Below are positions 1 to 11,103 of a stretch of 64,000 bases of DNA, one piece after another. Positions within the stretch are counted from its first letter, which is position 1. Each line of letters begins with the position of its first letter. The notes beneath the pieces were generated by a model that saw only the letters and a program-made list of their open reading frames with translations, made no database searches and was not told the origin of the DNA. A program made the position numbers and the translations under genes. Source of the stretch: Anadara kagoshimensis (taxonomy: Eukaryota > Mollusca > Bivalvia > Arcoida > Arcidae); contig CM037864.1 in the NCBI GenBank assembly GCA_021292105.1, positions 7,306,635 to 7,370,634 on the forward strand, given 5' to 3'.

Positions 1-440
1 AACTGCTGGGCTGAATTAAACCAAATGAAAATTCTTGTTTAATGTAGATAAAAAAATTGTCTTGCATGGCCATTCAAAAGCCAAAATGGCTGCCAATATT
101 ATAAATAATGGGATTGAAACATAAAAAGCCAATAAAGAATTTTTTGACCAATTAAGTTAAAATTTGTGATAGAAAATGTATGTGTAGCTATCCATTTAAC
201 TTGCATAACATGTTTTTCAAAGAATTTTTCTGTTGACACAATTTTGACGGATTGTGCAAATTTATTTTAAGATTCTTTGAAAATCTTCTCTGAAATTACC
301 AACCTGATAGCATACGTTAGGACAAAATTTGATATGGAAGATATGGATGAAGTAGATTAAAAATAATGTCTGGTATGGTTCTGTAATTTTTTCTTGCTTT
401 CCTTTGCCATATTTAATATATTGATGTTAATATTTTACAG

Positions 441-602
441 ACTTGGGTATAGTATATTGTTCTGGGTCTGGTAAGAAGGGCCAGTTGGGTTTGACCAGTG
501 ATCGTAAGCCTTTGAGTAAGTGGTCATCCCCTCAACATGTGTCGTTACCAGAGAAAATAAAACAGGTTGTGACGGGATCTCATCACACAGCTGCTCTCAG
601 TG
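441..602 (+). CDS. SERGEF: SERGEF (DelGEF) exon, RCC1 repeat (fourth from last)
   Basis: This coding exon runs from an acceptor (tattttacag) at 439-440 to a donor (gtaaat) at 603. It is phase 1 at both ends and 162 bp long. It encodes one RCC1-type blade, with the G-x-G-K-K-G-Q-L-G-L core and a closing H-H-T-A-A-L-S. SERGEF/DelGEF is a seven-blade RCC1-family protein linked to exocyst (Sec5) binding and regulated secretion. The assignment to SERGEF rather than another RCC1 protein rests mainly on the last exon at 5165-5334. The 5' half of the gene lies outside the window to the left. Confidence 0.85.
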
Positions 603-660
603 GTAAATATATGTTATATATACAATTTACAGTCAAACCTGTCTTAAAAGCAACCCCTAT

Positions 661-1080
661 TATTGGTGTGTGGTATTATCAGTATACCGGTATATCACAA
701 TACAATTTCATAATACATACGTATCGCGATATGACAGATCCGATCCGGTAATACCAGTATCTTTTAAAAGTCAAGTAACCTATCTTTTTATAGCTCAAAT
801 GAATGCACAGACTGTTGTAGAGCGTCCGATTTGTTTATAAACTCAACTGACTGGAATTTATATAAATATTACGACTTACTATAGGTAAAGCTATCAACCA
901 GATACGAAACAGCCAAATACGAAACTCGTTCCATAACATCGTGTTATTAACAACATGGCTGACGGGGCGAATTCAACATTGTAATAGGCTCTTTGCCTTC
1001 CTCAGTTCTAAAATATCGCGATACAGCATCTGCCTATCATAACATATCGTGATACAAAAATTTTGATAATACCCATCCCT
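661..1080. mobile_element. hAT-like MITE in a SERGEF intron
   Basis: A roughly 420-bp non-coding element whose right end reads gataatacccatccct; the left end is a degraded inverted match (ggtattatc shared). It is flanked by an identical aacccctat at 652-660 and 1081-1089, giving the 8-bp target duplication typical of hAT elements plus one extra matching base. The interior has several tatcgcgata palindromes. It interrupts another repeat whose left end (acagtcaaacctgtct) is at 630-645. Confidence 0.6.
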
Positions 1081-1735
1081 AACCCCTATATAAGGTAATG
1101 ATATCCAATCAGACAAAAATTGACAATCAATAGTCAGAGAGACATAATCAATTATTTAATCGATGAATAATAAGAATTACCGGAACATTTTTGCATTATA
1201 AGGAAACTAAACATTAATATCAAATAAGTAGTTTAATTTGTGTTTTAGAGATATTTGTTCTTTCTAATTGTGTTTTAACTAAGTGATGATACCACCAAAA
1301 CTTTAGACCTCATGGTCCCTGAATACAAATAATATTATTCTATTTTCGTCTCCCATGTTGTTTAAGAAAAAAGAAATAGAAATGAAAAGACAACAATCCG
1401 TAAAACTACTCTCCAGCATTGATCGCTTAATCACCAATGATTAGTAGGTTTGCTGCTTTGGCAAAGTATATCAGTTTCTTTGCTGAAGACGTATGGTTTT
1501 CTCTGGATAACATGCATTGATCCTCTCTAACATAAAGGTAAATTTTTATCTGCCAAAAATAAAAAAATAAAAATAAAAAAAAAATAAGGTATCACTATAA
1601 TAGCATTAACATATTTGGCTCGTAAAAAGATAATGGACTGGCCTTCATTCTGTTTGTGATGGTTTTCTAAGCAGCTTTTAAAATTTGATTTGCATTTTAA
1701 AAATTGTCTGACTATATATTTATTTATTTGTTTAG

Positions 1736-1897
1736 AAAATGGAACTATTTATGTGTGGGGTTGTAACAAATTTGGACAGTTATCAGAAGACACAACATCA
1801 ACACAACAGTGTAACACAAATAAAGTGTTGTCATTTAATTTTGATAGCAAGGTGTGTCAACTACATAGTGGATGGACACATTTACTAGCTCTTACAG
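1736..1897 (+). CDS. SERGEF: SERGEF exon, RCC1 repeat (third from last)
   Basis: This coding exon lies between an acceptor (tttag, 1734-1735) and a donor (gttagt, 1898). It is phase 1 on both sides and 162 bp long, the same as the previous exon. It encodes E-N-G-T-I-Y-V-W-G-C-N-K-F-G-Q-L and ends H-S-G-W-T-H-L-L-A-L-T-G, the standard open and close of an RCC1 blade. The phase joins in frame to the exons at 441-602 and 4176-4328. Confidence 0.88.
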
Positions 1898-2095
1898 GTT
1901 AGTATTGGCTGGGTGGTTCCTCTGTAAATCCCTACTTTGTCTGTAGGAGAACCCCTTTTCAGAGGGTACAACAAAACTTTGTTATACTGCCTATTGATAA
2001 CTTTGACATCACATTTATTCCTTCAGTATTTTGAAGTGGTAAAATCCATTTCTGATATGTTTTTCTTTAAAAGCCTTCATCAATTTATCTCCAAA

Positions 2096-2362
2096 TCTTT
2101 TTATCATGTATCATTATGGTAGTTCAGTCTGTAGTGTGCTTGCTGTTGTCTTTTTATCATACATCATTATGGTAGTTCAGTCTGTAGTGTGCTTGCTGTT
2201 GTCTTTTTATCATACATCATTATGGTAGTTCAGTCTGTAGTGTGCTTGCTGTTGTCTTTTTATCATACATCATTATGGTAGTTTAGTCTGTAGTGTGCTT
2301 GCTGTTGTCTTTTTATCATACATCATTATAGTAGCTCAGTCTGTAGTGCGCTTGCTGATGTC
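2096..2362 (+). repeat. 53-bp tandem repeat built from a tRNA A-box-like unit
   Basis: About five tandem copies of a 53-bp unit of the form ttttatcatacatcattatgg-tagttcagtctgtag-tgtgcttgctgttgtc, in exact 53-bp register (unit marks at 2149, 2202, 2255 and 2308). Each unit contains tagttcagtctgtagtg, an RNA polymerase III A-box-like sequence. The last unit runs into tagctcagtctgtagtgcgc and a B-box-like ggttccaaccc at about 2380. The array therefore looks like amplification of a SINE head. Confidence 0.85.
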
Positions 2363-2402
2363 TATGTGGCAGGTCTGGGTTCCAACCCCTGCTTGGTCCT
2401 AC
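2328..2402 (+). repeat. tRNA-like SINE head
   Basis: A tRNA-like stretch with A box tagctcagtctgtagtgcgc and B box gggttccaacccc at tRNA spacing. It has no good acceptor stem, so I read it as a SINE relic and not a tRNA gene. It abuts the next SINE, which is in the opposite orientation. Confidence 0.55.
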
Positions 2403-2405
2403 TAA

Positions 2406-2748
2406 GAGTTGAGTTGAGTAATGGTGTTTTACGTCCCAGTCAAGAATATTTCACTTATATTGAGACGTCACCAGCTATAGGCGAAGGTGCAGAAATTTTG
2501 CCTGTGCGTTGCGCTGATGGCATTATACAGCAGGGTTCTTAAGCGTGCCAAGCCCACCATGACACGAGACCTCGTTTATTTTAAGTTCCCATCCGAAAGA
2601 ACCGTGACTTTCATTTCGTAATGCCAAGTGCTTAGCGAAAGAACAGTCACTACCCACTTTCAAGTCTTGGGTCAGACCCGGCCGGGGATCGAACCCACGA
2701 CCTCCCACTTAAGGAGAAAGCACTCTACCAACTGAGCTACTGCAGTGG
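2406..2748 (-). repeat. tRNA-derived SINE, family A (near full length)
   Basis: On the minus strand the element begins ccactgcagtagctcagttg (A box) and carries a B box ggttcgatcccc. It continues with ctttcgctaagcacttgg, tggcacgcttaagaaccctg and acgtcgcc, and ends tgactgggacgtaaaacacc. The same order recurs at 23341, 40404, 45025, 47164, 49167, 53343 and 63468. It is a dispersed Pol III retroposon, here inside a SERGEF intron. The SINE superfamily is not assigned. Confidence 0.85.
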
Positions 2749-2867
2749 TTTGAAATTGGAAGTAAATGTTCTTTTGCAAAGCACTTGGTTTTTCAGAAGA
2801 GACCTTAACAAGAGGCCCAGAAGAACATGTAATGCTCAACTGGCAAATTTTAACATCATTGCATATA

Positions 2868-3740
2868 CAGTTGAATCTCGTTATCTCGAACTCGGATATC
2901 TCGAACTACCGGATATCTCGAACTTTTTTAAAAAGTCCGAACAGAGTTGTTCTTTATTAAACCAAAATAACTCCGGTTATCTCGAACTCGGATATCTCGA
3001 ATTATCGGATATGTCGAACAATATTTTTGTCCCCTTGAATGAAAATCCTAGGAAAATTACACTCGTTAACTCGAACAAAAAAATTTAGGAAAATTAAATT
3101 TGTTAACTCGAACAAAAAATTTTGAGAAATCAAATTTGTCAGCGCCTACAGATTTTTTTGGTAGAAAAAACACATTCCGACACAAATAAAATATTTGACT
3201 GTCGGCCTCGTGTTGATTTTAAAATTACAACATTGCACTGACCTCCCAATTTCTTTAAGCCCTTAATTATTATCCCTTGCATAAGCAATTAAACCATCCA
3301 GGTGATTATCAGGTGTTATAATTACTGCCAAGCTGAACATGGCTTCCGAAAGCGTGTGATGTGAACATTACTCAATACAACCGGAAGCTTGGGGTGATTA
3401 AAGTACACAAAGCGAAACTGGTAAGGACCCCAAAGCCGACTCCACTATTTGTCGGCTAATAACAAGTAACAGATAATCTCCCGAATTTTTATATACTTCA
3501 TTCTCAATTATAAATACAAATAATAAATAATGCAGTTTTTATATATCATGTTTGAATACATACGATATAGGAGAAAACGGCAATATACAGTTTGACAAGA
3601 TAAAACCGGAAGCGACTTCCGGTAGGCGTGTACGAGTTACTTCCCTTTTGTTGCCGTTTTTAACATCGGTTATCTCGAACTCCGGATAAGTCGAACTTTT
3701 TGCATTTCCCCGTCGAGTTCGAGATAACGAGAGTCAACTG
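2868..3740. mobile_element. pogo/Tigger-like non-autonomous DNA transposon
   Basis: An 873-bp element flanked by TA on both sides, with inverted ends cagttgaatctcgttatctc and (reading inward from the right) cagttgactctcgttatctc. Both ends continue with repeated tatctcgaact motifs. TA target duplication and CAG...CTCGTTAT-type termini fit the pogo/Tigger branch of Tc1/mariner. No transposase frame is visible, so it is a deletion derivative or MITE. It lies in a SERGEF intron. Confidence 0.75.
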
Positions 3741-4175
3741 TATCTCTAAAATTGTGTCAATGAAAAATGTCTTGGAAACATTGTTTACTTATGTTAAATG
3801 GCCAAATATCTGCTTTCTATATTTTAAATTTGAAAATTTAATCCACAATGGCCATTTTAGTGATTATGCTATTTGTATTAACTACAGCCATCTTGGATAT
3901 CGTATGGGGTCGCATTGTACAAACTTGTACCCCAGCTAGGGATCTTCCACACCAAATTTGGTTACAATGGGCTCAGTGGGTCTACATTTTAGGACATTTC
4001 TAGTAAAGTCTAATGTGATAATTCATACACCCAAAATTATCTGAACAAATAATAGACACAAAAAGATATAACTAGAAAGAATTGGAATATAGCAATAAAT
4101 CAAACCCACCCACCTTATTTTTGGAAGAAATACAAGTATAAATATTGCTTTCAAAAATGTATACTTTTATTTCAG

Positions 4176-4328
4176 AAAGTGGCAATGTTTATAGCTGGGG
4201 TAGAAATGATTATGGTCAGCTGGGAAGGTCATGTGATGGATCACATGATCACATCCCAGGGTTGGTAGCTGGTTTAAAAAATGTGACATCGTTGTCATGT
4301 GGATCAGAACATAACTTAGCAGTGACAG
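4176..4328 (+). CDS. SERGEF: SERGEF exon, RCC1 repeat (second from last)
   Basis: This coding exon follows the acceptor tttcag (4174-4175) and precedes the donor gtaatt (4329). It is 153 bp long and phase 1 at both ends. It encodes E-S-G-N-V-Y-S-W-G-R-N-D-Y-G-Q-L-G-R followed by a short spacer and L-S-C-G-S-E-H-N-L-A-V-T-G, a textbook RCC1 blade. The preceding intron (1898-4175) carries SINE and pogo-like insertions, and the reading frame is unaffected. Confidence 0.9.
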
Positions 4329-4799
4329 GTAATTATATAAAAAAAACATGTATTAGTGGAAGTGTCATAGGTTTGAACCCTGAACCAGGCTGTAATTGGT
4401 CTTTTTCTGCAATATTTTTTCAGACCATATTTCACTGTAAAGACATAACACTAGAGACCAAAACTTTTGTTACATTCTCATCAAACTAGCTCAAAATGGT
4501 CCTCCTGAAGAGTTAGGTCAAGTTTGTATATAGTACATGTTGGTTAAAAAAGTAGGGTACATAGTGGTTGTTTTTATATGAATTTGATATTTGATCCCAT
4601 TGAATGAAGTTTGTCAAAAACATTCTAAATTTGGTAAAAATGGTGTTTTGTTTTTTCGATTTGGGAGTTTTAAATATTCAAATTAAAAAAAGATTGTAAA
4701 GAAAAATAGTGATTAAATAAAAACTTCAATTATCCTTATGGGATTCAGGAACTAGACTGGAGCTTTGAAATTTGGGTAGGCCAGACTTGACAATTGGCT

Positions 4800-5110
4800 G
4801 ATTAATACGATTGTTACAGTATCCCACTTAAATTGGGAAGTTCATGGGTTTGAGTCTTGGTCTACTGTATTTTTCCCCTTTCCTGTTTAATTTGGGGGCT
4901 TGTCACACTGGCTGATCAGCAGATTGGTCATTAGGTGGAATCTGGTAGTTTCTATTTTAGTTGCCTAGTTTAATTCTGTGACATGTATTTAATAAAACTT
5001 AATCAAGGTAGGAATGAGGCAGGCTGGACTTGTTAGATGACATATTCACTCAATCTTTAGACCATCTCGCTTATATTGAGAAGGCCTTAGGTTCAATTTG
5101 ATAGCTGCAA
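4800..5110 (+). repeat. two eroded tRNA-like SINE relics
   Basis: Two stretches have a faint tRNA-like layout: about 4800-4860 (ttcatgggtttgagtctt) and about 5043-5104 (tctcgcttatattgagaagg then ggttcaatttga). They resemble the SINE heads elsewhere in the window but are too degraded to define ends. They occupy the last visible SERGEF intron. Confidence 0.3.
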
Positions 5111-5164
5111 TTTTTCCCTTTCCTACTACAAAAACACTGTAAATTTTTATTTATATTTTTTAAG

Positions 5165-5334
5165 ATGATGGATCACTGTTTTCTTGGGGATGGAACGAAC
5201 ATGGAATTTGTGGAACTGGTGATGAGATTAATGTAAAATTTCCTCACAAGGTGACAGCACTAAAAAACTACCAATTTGACCATGTTGGATGTGGTGCAGG
5301 ACATTCATTTACCATCAGCTGTGATGTGACATAG
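5165..5334 (+). CDS. SERGEF: SERGEF terminal exon with stop
   Basis: This is the last coding exon. The acceptor is tttttaag (5163-5164), the exon starts in phase 1, and TAG is at 5332-5334. It encodes D-D-G-S-L-F-S-W-G-W-N-E-H-G-I-C-G-T-G-D and later V-G-C-G-A-G-H-S-F. The S/F-W-G-W-N-E-H-G plus V-G-C-G-A-G-H-S combination is characteristic of the last blade of vertebrate SERGEF/DelGEF, and is my main reason for that name. The protein ends about six residues after the final blade, so it lacks the extra C-terminal tail that I recall on the mammalian protein. The 3' UTR must follow, but I could not fix a single poly(A) site. Confidence 0.9.
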
Positions 5335-5536
5335 CTTGTCCTAATGTTCAGAAACTAGTGTTCTAGAACCACTTATGATATACCTTCTAAATGCATGTTT
5401 TATAAGGTAAGTTTATAAAAATGTTCCTAAGTACCATGTCTTATGGATCTCACCGCCAGGTTTTAATCTCATTCTGGGCAGATTCTTGTGTTAAAAATTT
5501 GTCATTCAAGTTTCATATGCCATTTCTAGTGGCCTA

Positions 5537-5737
5537 TTACCAACTACCTTCTGTCAAAACACCGTCGCCACCAAGTTGACCAACATCTGAATTTTCTGCA
5601 GATTCTCCCAAAGTTTCTTGGCAAGAAGCAACTGGTCTCGTTTCCTCCATACTTTCCAATTCTATCAATTCATGACTATCAATACAGTTTTCTAGCCATG
5701 TTGCCTGCATAGCATTGTCCCCATATAGGGTAACTAT
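5537..5737 (-). CDS. candidate terminal coding exon of an unknown minus-strand gene
   Basis: On the minus strand an acceptor-like tgacag at 5738-5743 is followed by an open frame of 66 codons ending in TAA at 5537-5539. The translation begins I-V-T-L-Y-G-D-N-A and is acidic (E-L-E-S-M-E-E; G-E-S-A-E-N-S-D). Composition is far from the surrounding AT-rich DNA, and the segment is exactly 201 bp, so phase 0. It starts about 200 bp downstream of the convergent SERGEF stop. I do not recognise the protein and found no upstream exon in the window. It could also be a pseudogene piece. Confidence 0.35.
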   Translation of the reverse strand: MVTLYGDNAMQATWLENCIDSHELIELESMEETRPVASCQETLGESAENSDVGQLGGDGVLTEGSW

Positions 5738-6099
5738 CTGTCATTTTACAATGTTGACATCAACATAACACTTTTCATTCATCTACTGCAGGAAAAACAC
5801 AGGTGGGAAACCCCTGTCTTGGGCCACTGTTATCTTAAATATTTTGTTTCAATTCACTGCTATAAATATTTTAATTTTTTCAGGTTAAACATTGCTATGA
5901 GCATTATACAGTGAGTACAAGACTCCCCTTGGTTGTGATTGCTATGAGCATTATACAGTGAAATTTTCAATTTCGGAATGTTGCTATTAGAAGATTTTTA
6001 TGTTCTCAATTTTAAACACCAAATAAGGAGAAATATGCAATAAATAGTTAAAATAGTTGAAGTCCGAATAAAACATTCGGTGAGATAAATGAGAATCGC

Positions 6100-6680
6100 A
6101 AAAGAAATTTAACAGAATTGAAAATAGCAAATGGAAGTATGAAAAATAGGTGATGAACAGAATTGGAAATAATTAAAAAATAAAAAATCAATTGGTGATG
6201 AACAGAATTGGAAATAATTAAAAAAAAAAAAATAGGTGAACAGAATTTAAAATCACAACAGTAGGTAATGAACAGAATTCAAATTGACAAAAATAGGTGA
6301 TAAACAATTGAAAATCACAAAAGTAGGTGATAAACAATTGAAAATCACAAAAGTACCAGTATGTGACAAACAGAATTGAAAATCACAAAAATAGGTGATA
6401 AACAGAATTTAAAATCACAAAAGTAGCTGATGAACAGATATGAAAATCACACAAGTGGGTGGTGAAGGAACAGAATTGAAAATCACAAAACTAGGTGATA
6501 AACAGAATTGAAAACCACAAAAGTAGTTGATGAACAGAATTGAAAATCACAAAACTAGGTGATAAACAGAATTGAAAACCACAAAAGTAGTTGATGAACA
6601 GAATTGAAAATCGCAAAAGTAGTTGATGAACAGAATGAAAATCACAAAAGTAGTTGATGAACAGAATTGAAAACCACGGA
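6100..6680. repeat. minisatellite, about 30-bp units
   Basis: About 18 imperfect units of gatgaacagaattgaaaatc followed by acaaaagtaggt, variously ending aggt, agtt or agct. Repeat order is irregular, with local duplication of two-unit blocks near 6480-6660. The short minus-strand frames across it are repeat translations and not genes. Confidence 0.85.
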
Positions 6681-6689
6681 CCTTTGTAT

Positions 6690-7730
6690 CACATGGCAAG
6701 AAAATGTAATATATCGCTATAGTAAGATTCAATGGGTATGTGATAAAAATTTTGATATTCTGATTTTATGGAAATTAGAAGGCGACATTTCTTTGTGAAA
6801 TGAGCTGTATAGTATATGTGCAAAAACTATTCTAAGTTCAAGAATATTATGTAATACAAGCTGCAATAAAAAAATATATTAATATATAATTTAATGTTAT
6901 TGCCTGCATTAGGTATGTATGTGTGTTTTTATGTGAAATATGTGTTCTTCAAGATTATTGTTATTCTGTTTAAAATGGATTATTTATTTATTGAATAAAA
7001 GAAAAAAAGAAAAAACAAACAAAACACTGTGTTGAATTTGACCTATCGGAATGGAATAATGCAGTTTGTCAGTGAAAACATAATACTTGGCAGCATCCAA
7101 TGCAATCAAGAAGCAACCACAATGATATGTTAGATTGAGTGGTTCCTGGACCTGCATATTTAAAATAAATATCTTTTTCAGATACAGTATACTTAAACCT
7201 TTTGTTTCTAATATTTTATCTTGTAAATATATAAAGTTTTGATTTTTCTACACTTACCAACACTATCACTCATTTAAAATTAAACACTTCAAGCGCTTGT
7301 CATTTTTTTTACACATAAATCTAGATAAATTTTAGGTTTCACAATTTCAGTATGACTGCTACTGATGATGAACTGTATTCTTAACTTGCCGTCTAGTGCT
7401 GTAAAATTAACTCCAATAAAACATGTAATTTACAAATATCTAGCACAACACAGGGATTCATATTAGAAGGGCTATAATACCTTATTTGTTGAGATCAGAA
7501 TAAGCCAAGTTGTATGCTTTGTATCGCTGCCTAGTTTAAGCTGTGTACCAGATACTATAATAAACCATTTTTAATTTGCATTATTTTGGGTGTGTTTGTT
7601 GCCTTTGAAACACTTTAGAAGCTCAAAGGTTTCTCTTTTCTTATTCTCTGGAGAATATTGCTAATGAATGAAATGAATGGATTTAGTAAGGAGAGGACAA
7701 CTATTGTTTTGAGTTCTCTCCCTTAGGTCG
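6690..7730. other. AT-rich stretch without a recognised gene
   Basis: Nothing convincing was found on either strand. The stretch contains several aataaa hexamers (near 6868 and 6996) that could serve as SERGEF poly(A) signals, but I cannot choose between them. Confidence 0.4.
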
Positions 7731-7734
7731 GGAC

Positions 7735-8600
7735 CGTAATCATAGTTGGTTTTTCGATGTTATTTTAATTCATGTTATTTTGTTACACACCTTACTGGCT
7801 GCAAACAAAAGTACACCAATGATACCAAATGTTAATAATTTTTTATGTTGGAAAATATTTATGTTTGACAATATAATTTTCCAACATAAAATCGATATAC
7901 CTATGGGGACAAGCTATGCACCATTGCTTGCTGAATTGTTTCTGTATTATTTAGAAGCAGAATTTAAGCAAAACCTTGTTGAATCTGGAGAGAAAACTGT
8001 CTCCAAATACAACTTCACATAGAGATGTTCTATCCTTAATAGTTCTACATTTTGAGAAAATGCTAATGTCATCTATCGTAGTTGATAAATATCCGGAGCT
8101 TGAAATAAGCTACGACTTACAAAAATGTATTATTTGTGCTCTGCTTAATTTTTGGATTTATACATCAATAATGACATCCACTAAAAGGCAACGTTTGAAT
8201 TATATGGCAAACGTTGTGCCTTCAATTTTATATTGTTAATCGTCTTTCTGTGCATCTATATATCTGCTTATATGGCGTATTTGTTTCACAATTAATATGC
8301 TATGAAAGGGATATTACAAGCCTAGGTTTATTGGGCCCTCAAAAAGTTTTACGGTCGTCATCACAATATTGTTGATAAGTAACTAAAATTACCTTGAATG
8401 TATTTGACGTGCTATAGTTACATGTTGCTTTCACTCTCATTTATGACTGGTGAAGATAGCTAGACATGAGGTGCTATTTATTCCAGAGCACCCAGTCCCA
8501 CTTACCTGATAAAAGTTCACGTTAACCAAGTTTGCCAGTTTTCAAAGTTTTTATTTCGCTTTTTGGATTGTGATTTGGACAATGGCTGGTGTGTTTGATT
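7735..8600 (+). pseudogene. Penelope-like retroelement fragment (reverse transcriptase and 3' tail)
   Basis: A decayed reverse-transcriptase reading frame on +. It has I-P-M-G-T-S-Y-A-P-L-L-A-E-L-F-L-Y (the conserved MGT..AP..A block), an F-N-F-T-like Y-N-F-T, and further on a shifted L-K-K-F-Y-G-R-H-H-N-I-V-D-K. It then passes into the family's 3' tail, with motifs such as gctagacatgaggtgc and aagttcacg. Stops and frame changes make it non-functional. Family placement is by resemblance of the MGT/AP block to Penelope-like elements; another RT clade is possible. Confidence 0.65.
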
Positions 8601-10580
8601 TTGATTCATAAAGTAAAGATTTACATGATAATCATATTTTATATGATGACATATATATATATACATACACAACGGGTTTTGCTATTGGACCCAGTATCGT
8701 GATTTGAAAATATTGTATATTTCTCATTATTGGTAAATTTGATGCTCTCTTATCGTCTTGGCTGTTCTCTATATATTATAGTACATGTATTAATTTTGAT
8801 AATATTGTATACTGTATGATGTTATCTGTGTCTTACTCTCTTACCAGTCGTGTAAAATACATTTGTAGCAAAAAGCGTTTATATGTTTACTGCCATAGCT
8901 ATATTGAAAATTAGGTAGCCAATATATTGCAGGTAAATTTATTTTAACGTAATAACTCAAATATAGCCTGACGTAAGCGATATGGATAGACACCAAAGTC
9001 ACAATTAAATGTATTAATTAAGCAAGCCCTAATTGATCTACAATTACGTTAGTGCAACCATTGATCTAGATTTTTGTACAGCGTGAAAACGCGTACATTG
9101 TTGTCACTTTCTTCCAAGATATCGAGCTTCTTTGCTATGAAATTATAAGATATGAGTACACCTGGAAATAGTGCGCCTGGTAAATGAGCGTGAAAGAAGT
9201 ATATCTGTTTTATCGTGAGATATGTATTCTGAGACGGGTAATGCATTTGGTTACATATGCACATTTGGAATAAATTTTCGGAATACATTTCGGAATCTAG
9301 TAAAATATTGCGACGGGATGCACCTAATAATTTCTGCAATTTGGCGAACTGATCTCATGTTTACAATAAAAAGTAGTTCGAGAAGTTTGCGTCCTACGAT
9401 GAAAAATCATAACTTTTTATGAAATGAACAGCAACGGCAGGTTGTTTAATTAATTCTTCGCGAAATCTACGGAAATTTAAATTTATTTTGAAGGTTATGA
9501 TAACGTATTTTGATGTTGAGGCAATCGTGTCATATTTTAAAATGTTTATCGGTTAGATTTTACTTTCGTGAAAGGGAGATAATTCATACAGTGTTGTGTA
9601 CAGTCGTTTTACCAGTTCCGAACAGGGTTTCATATAAGCGCTGCTGCAGACGTCGTCCACAAGCAGAGGAAAAAATTTATGTTGTGTAATAATACAAATG
9701 TTAACTGATTCCAAAATATCGACACCTGTCCTCAAAAACACGTGGTAGTATGTTTTCTTGAAAAAAGCATTTCCGTGATCACGATTTGTTTACATCGTTA
9801 AACTAGGTCACCAACAATCTGTCGACCTTTTAGGAAGCGGTTGAAGTTTAATATTATTTAAACAATTAATGCCCATACATTCAAGTAGAAGCAAATTTAG
9901 AAAGTTATTTTGCGATTCCTTTAATTGAACGGGATTGAAATTTTAGATTATTCGGTAGTAAAAATTCGGAACTGGTAAAACACTTCACCATTAACATGAA
10001 ACGGGAATATTGTGAGTGATAATCAGCAGTTAATTAAAACCCAGATTAACAGCAAATGATCCAGTTACATACAACCGCTAGAATGTACCCCCTCATAGCG
10101 ACGGTAGGATCTGCAAAACTCTTTCTCTCTATCCGAAATGACAAAACGATCGGGTACAACTTTTTTAAATTTTAATTACCGATTATCTTTTTCATATATT
10201 TATGAAATTATTATTTTCTACCATTTAATTCAGCAATACATGGTTTGGTACATTGTTTCTTTTTCAAAAAAAAAAAAAAACATCCGTCGGACTATGCATT
10301 GATCGACACCCCCCCCCCCGAATTTTCGGATATATTCTGTCTTGCCACAACACAATTTTCCCAACTACTGTACGCTGTACAACAGCACGACAGTGCTATG
10401 TTTTTTATTTTGCTTGCTTCATTTGTTTATTGTAGCTTATTTGTTGGTTACATTGTCTGTAGTTAAGGATATGTTTTCAGCTTAAATTACTTTTTCATTT
10501 TAATTGCTATTATCACTTTAAATAGTCTTTATGAAAATAACTGGGCCTTGGACATCCTCAAATGATCGATACACAAAACA
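8600..10580. other. intergenic sequence, no gene recognised
   Basis: AT-rich sequence with short random frames on both strands. The only notable tracts are an A14 run at about 10267-10280 and a C9 run at about 10310-10319. I see no exon-like or repeat-family signature. Confidence 0.4.
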
Positions 10581-10590
10581 CAAAGATGTA

Positions 10591-10796
10591 TAGGCAAACA
10601 ACATTGACCTGTCTGCTTGACCATTAAATTAAATATGGACTAGAACATTTATGTAAAAGAAATACATGTGAGTGTTTTTATCTAAATCATGGGAAAACGC
10701 GCATTGTTTATGTCATAACAAATACCACCAATGCCCATGTATTGGGTGCATGGTCAATTTGAAGGTCAAGTGGACAGGTTAGTGTGGTTTGACTAT
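10591..10796. mobile_element. MITE, TAGGCAAAC family
   Basis: A roughly 205-bp element with inverted ends: taggcaaacaacattgacct at the left and, reading inward from the right, tagtcaaaccacactaacct, both continuing toward cttgacc. It has no coding capacity. A second copy is at 54345-54590, with a partial direct duplicate at 54155-54290. Confidence 0.6.
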
Positions 10797-11103
10797 CACG
10801 GAGGATTGATTGTTCACAGTTAGTAAAAATATGGGTACTTTGTTTATAGGTTTGATGTGAGTAGTTAGGACCACATATTTGCTGAATCTCACAAAACGAT
10901 ACCGTTTGAAGTTGCCGACTTATACTCAATGTACGAGTAGGTTTTTTGTTTACCTTTCGAAAACAAAGAATTTACCCAATTAAGAATAAATTGGATCTGA
11001 TCATAATTGATCATTACTTTTGAGTATAAAATCGACTCGAATGGTACATAGGGTCCCGTAAATAGCACGTCTTCTTTAACAATGTAATCCAAATAGAATC
11101 AGA

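Noticed and set aside
7780-8239. Intact reverse transcriptase gene
   Set aside because: The frame changes and stops occur right after the Y-N-F-T motif. The catalytic YxDD box is not readable in frame, so it is a fragment.
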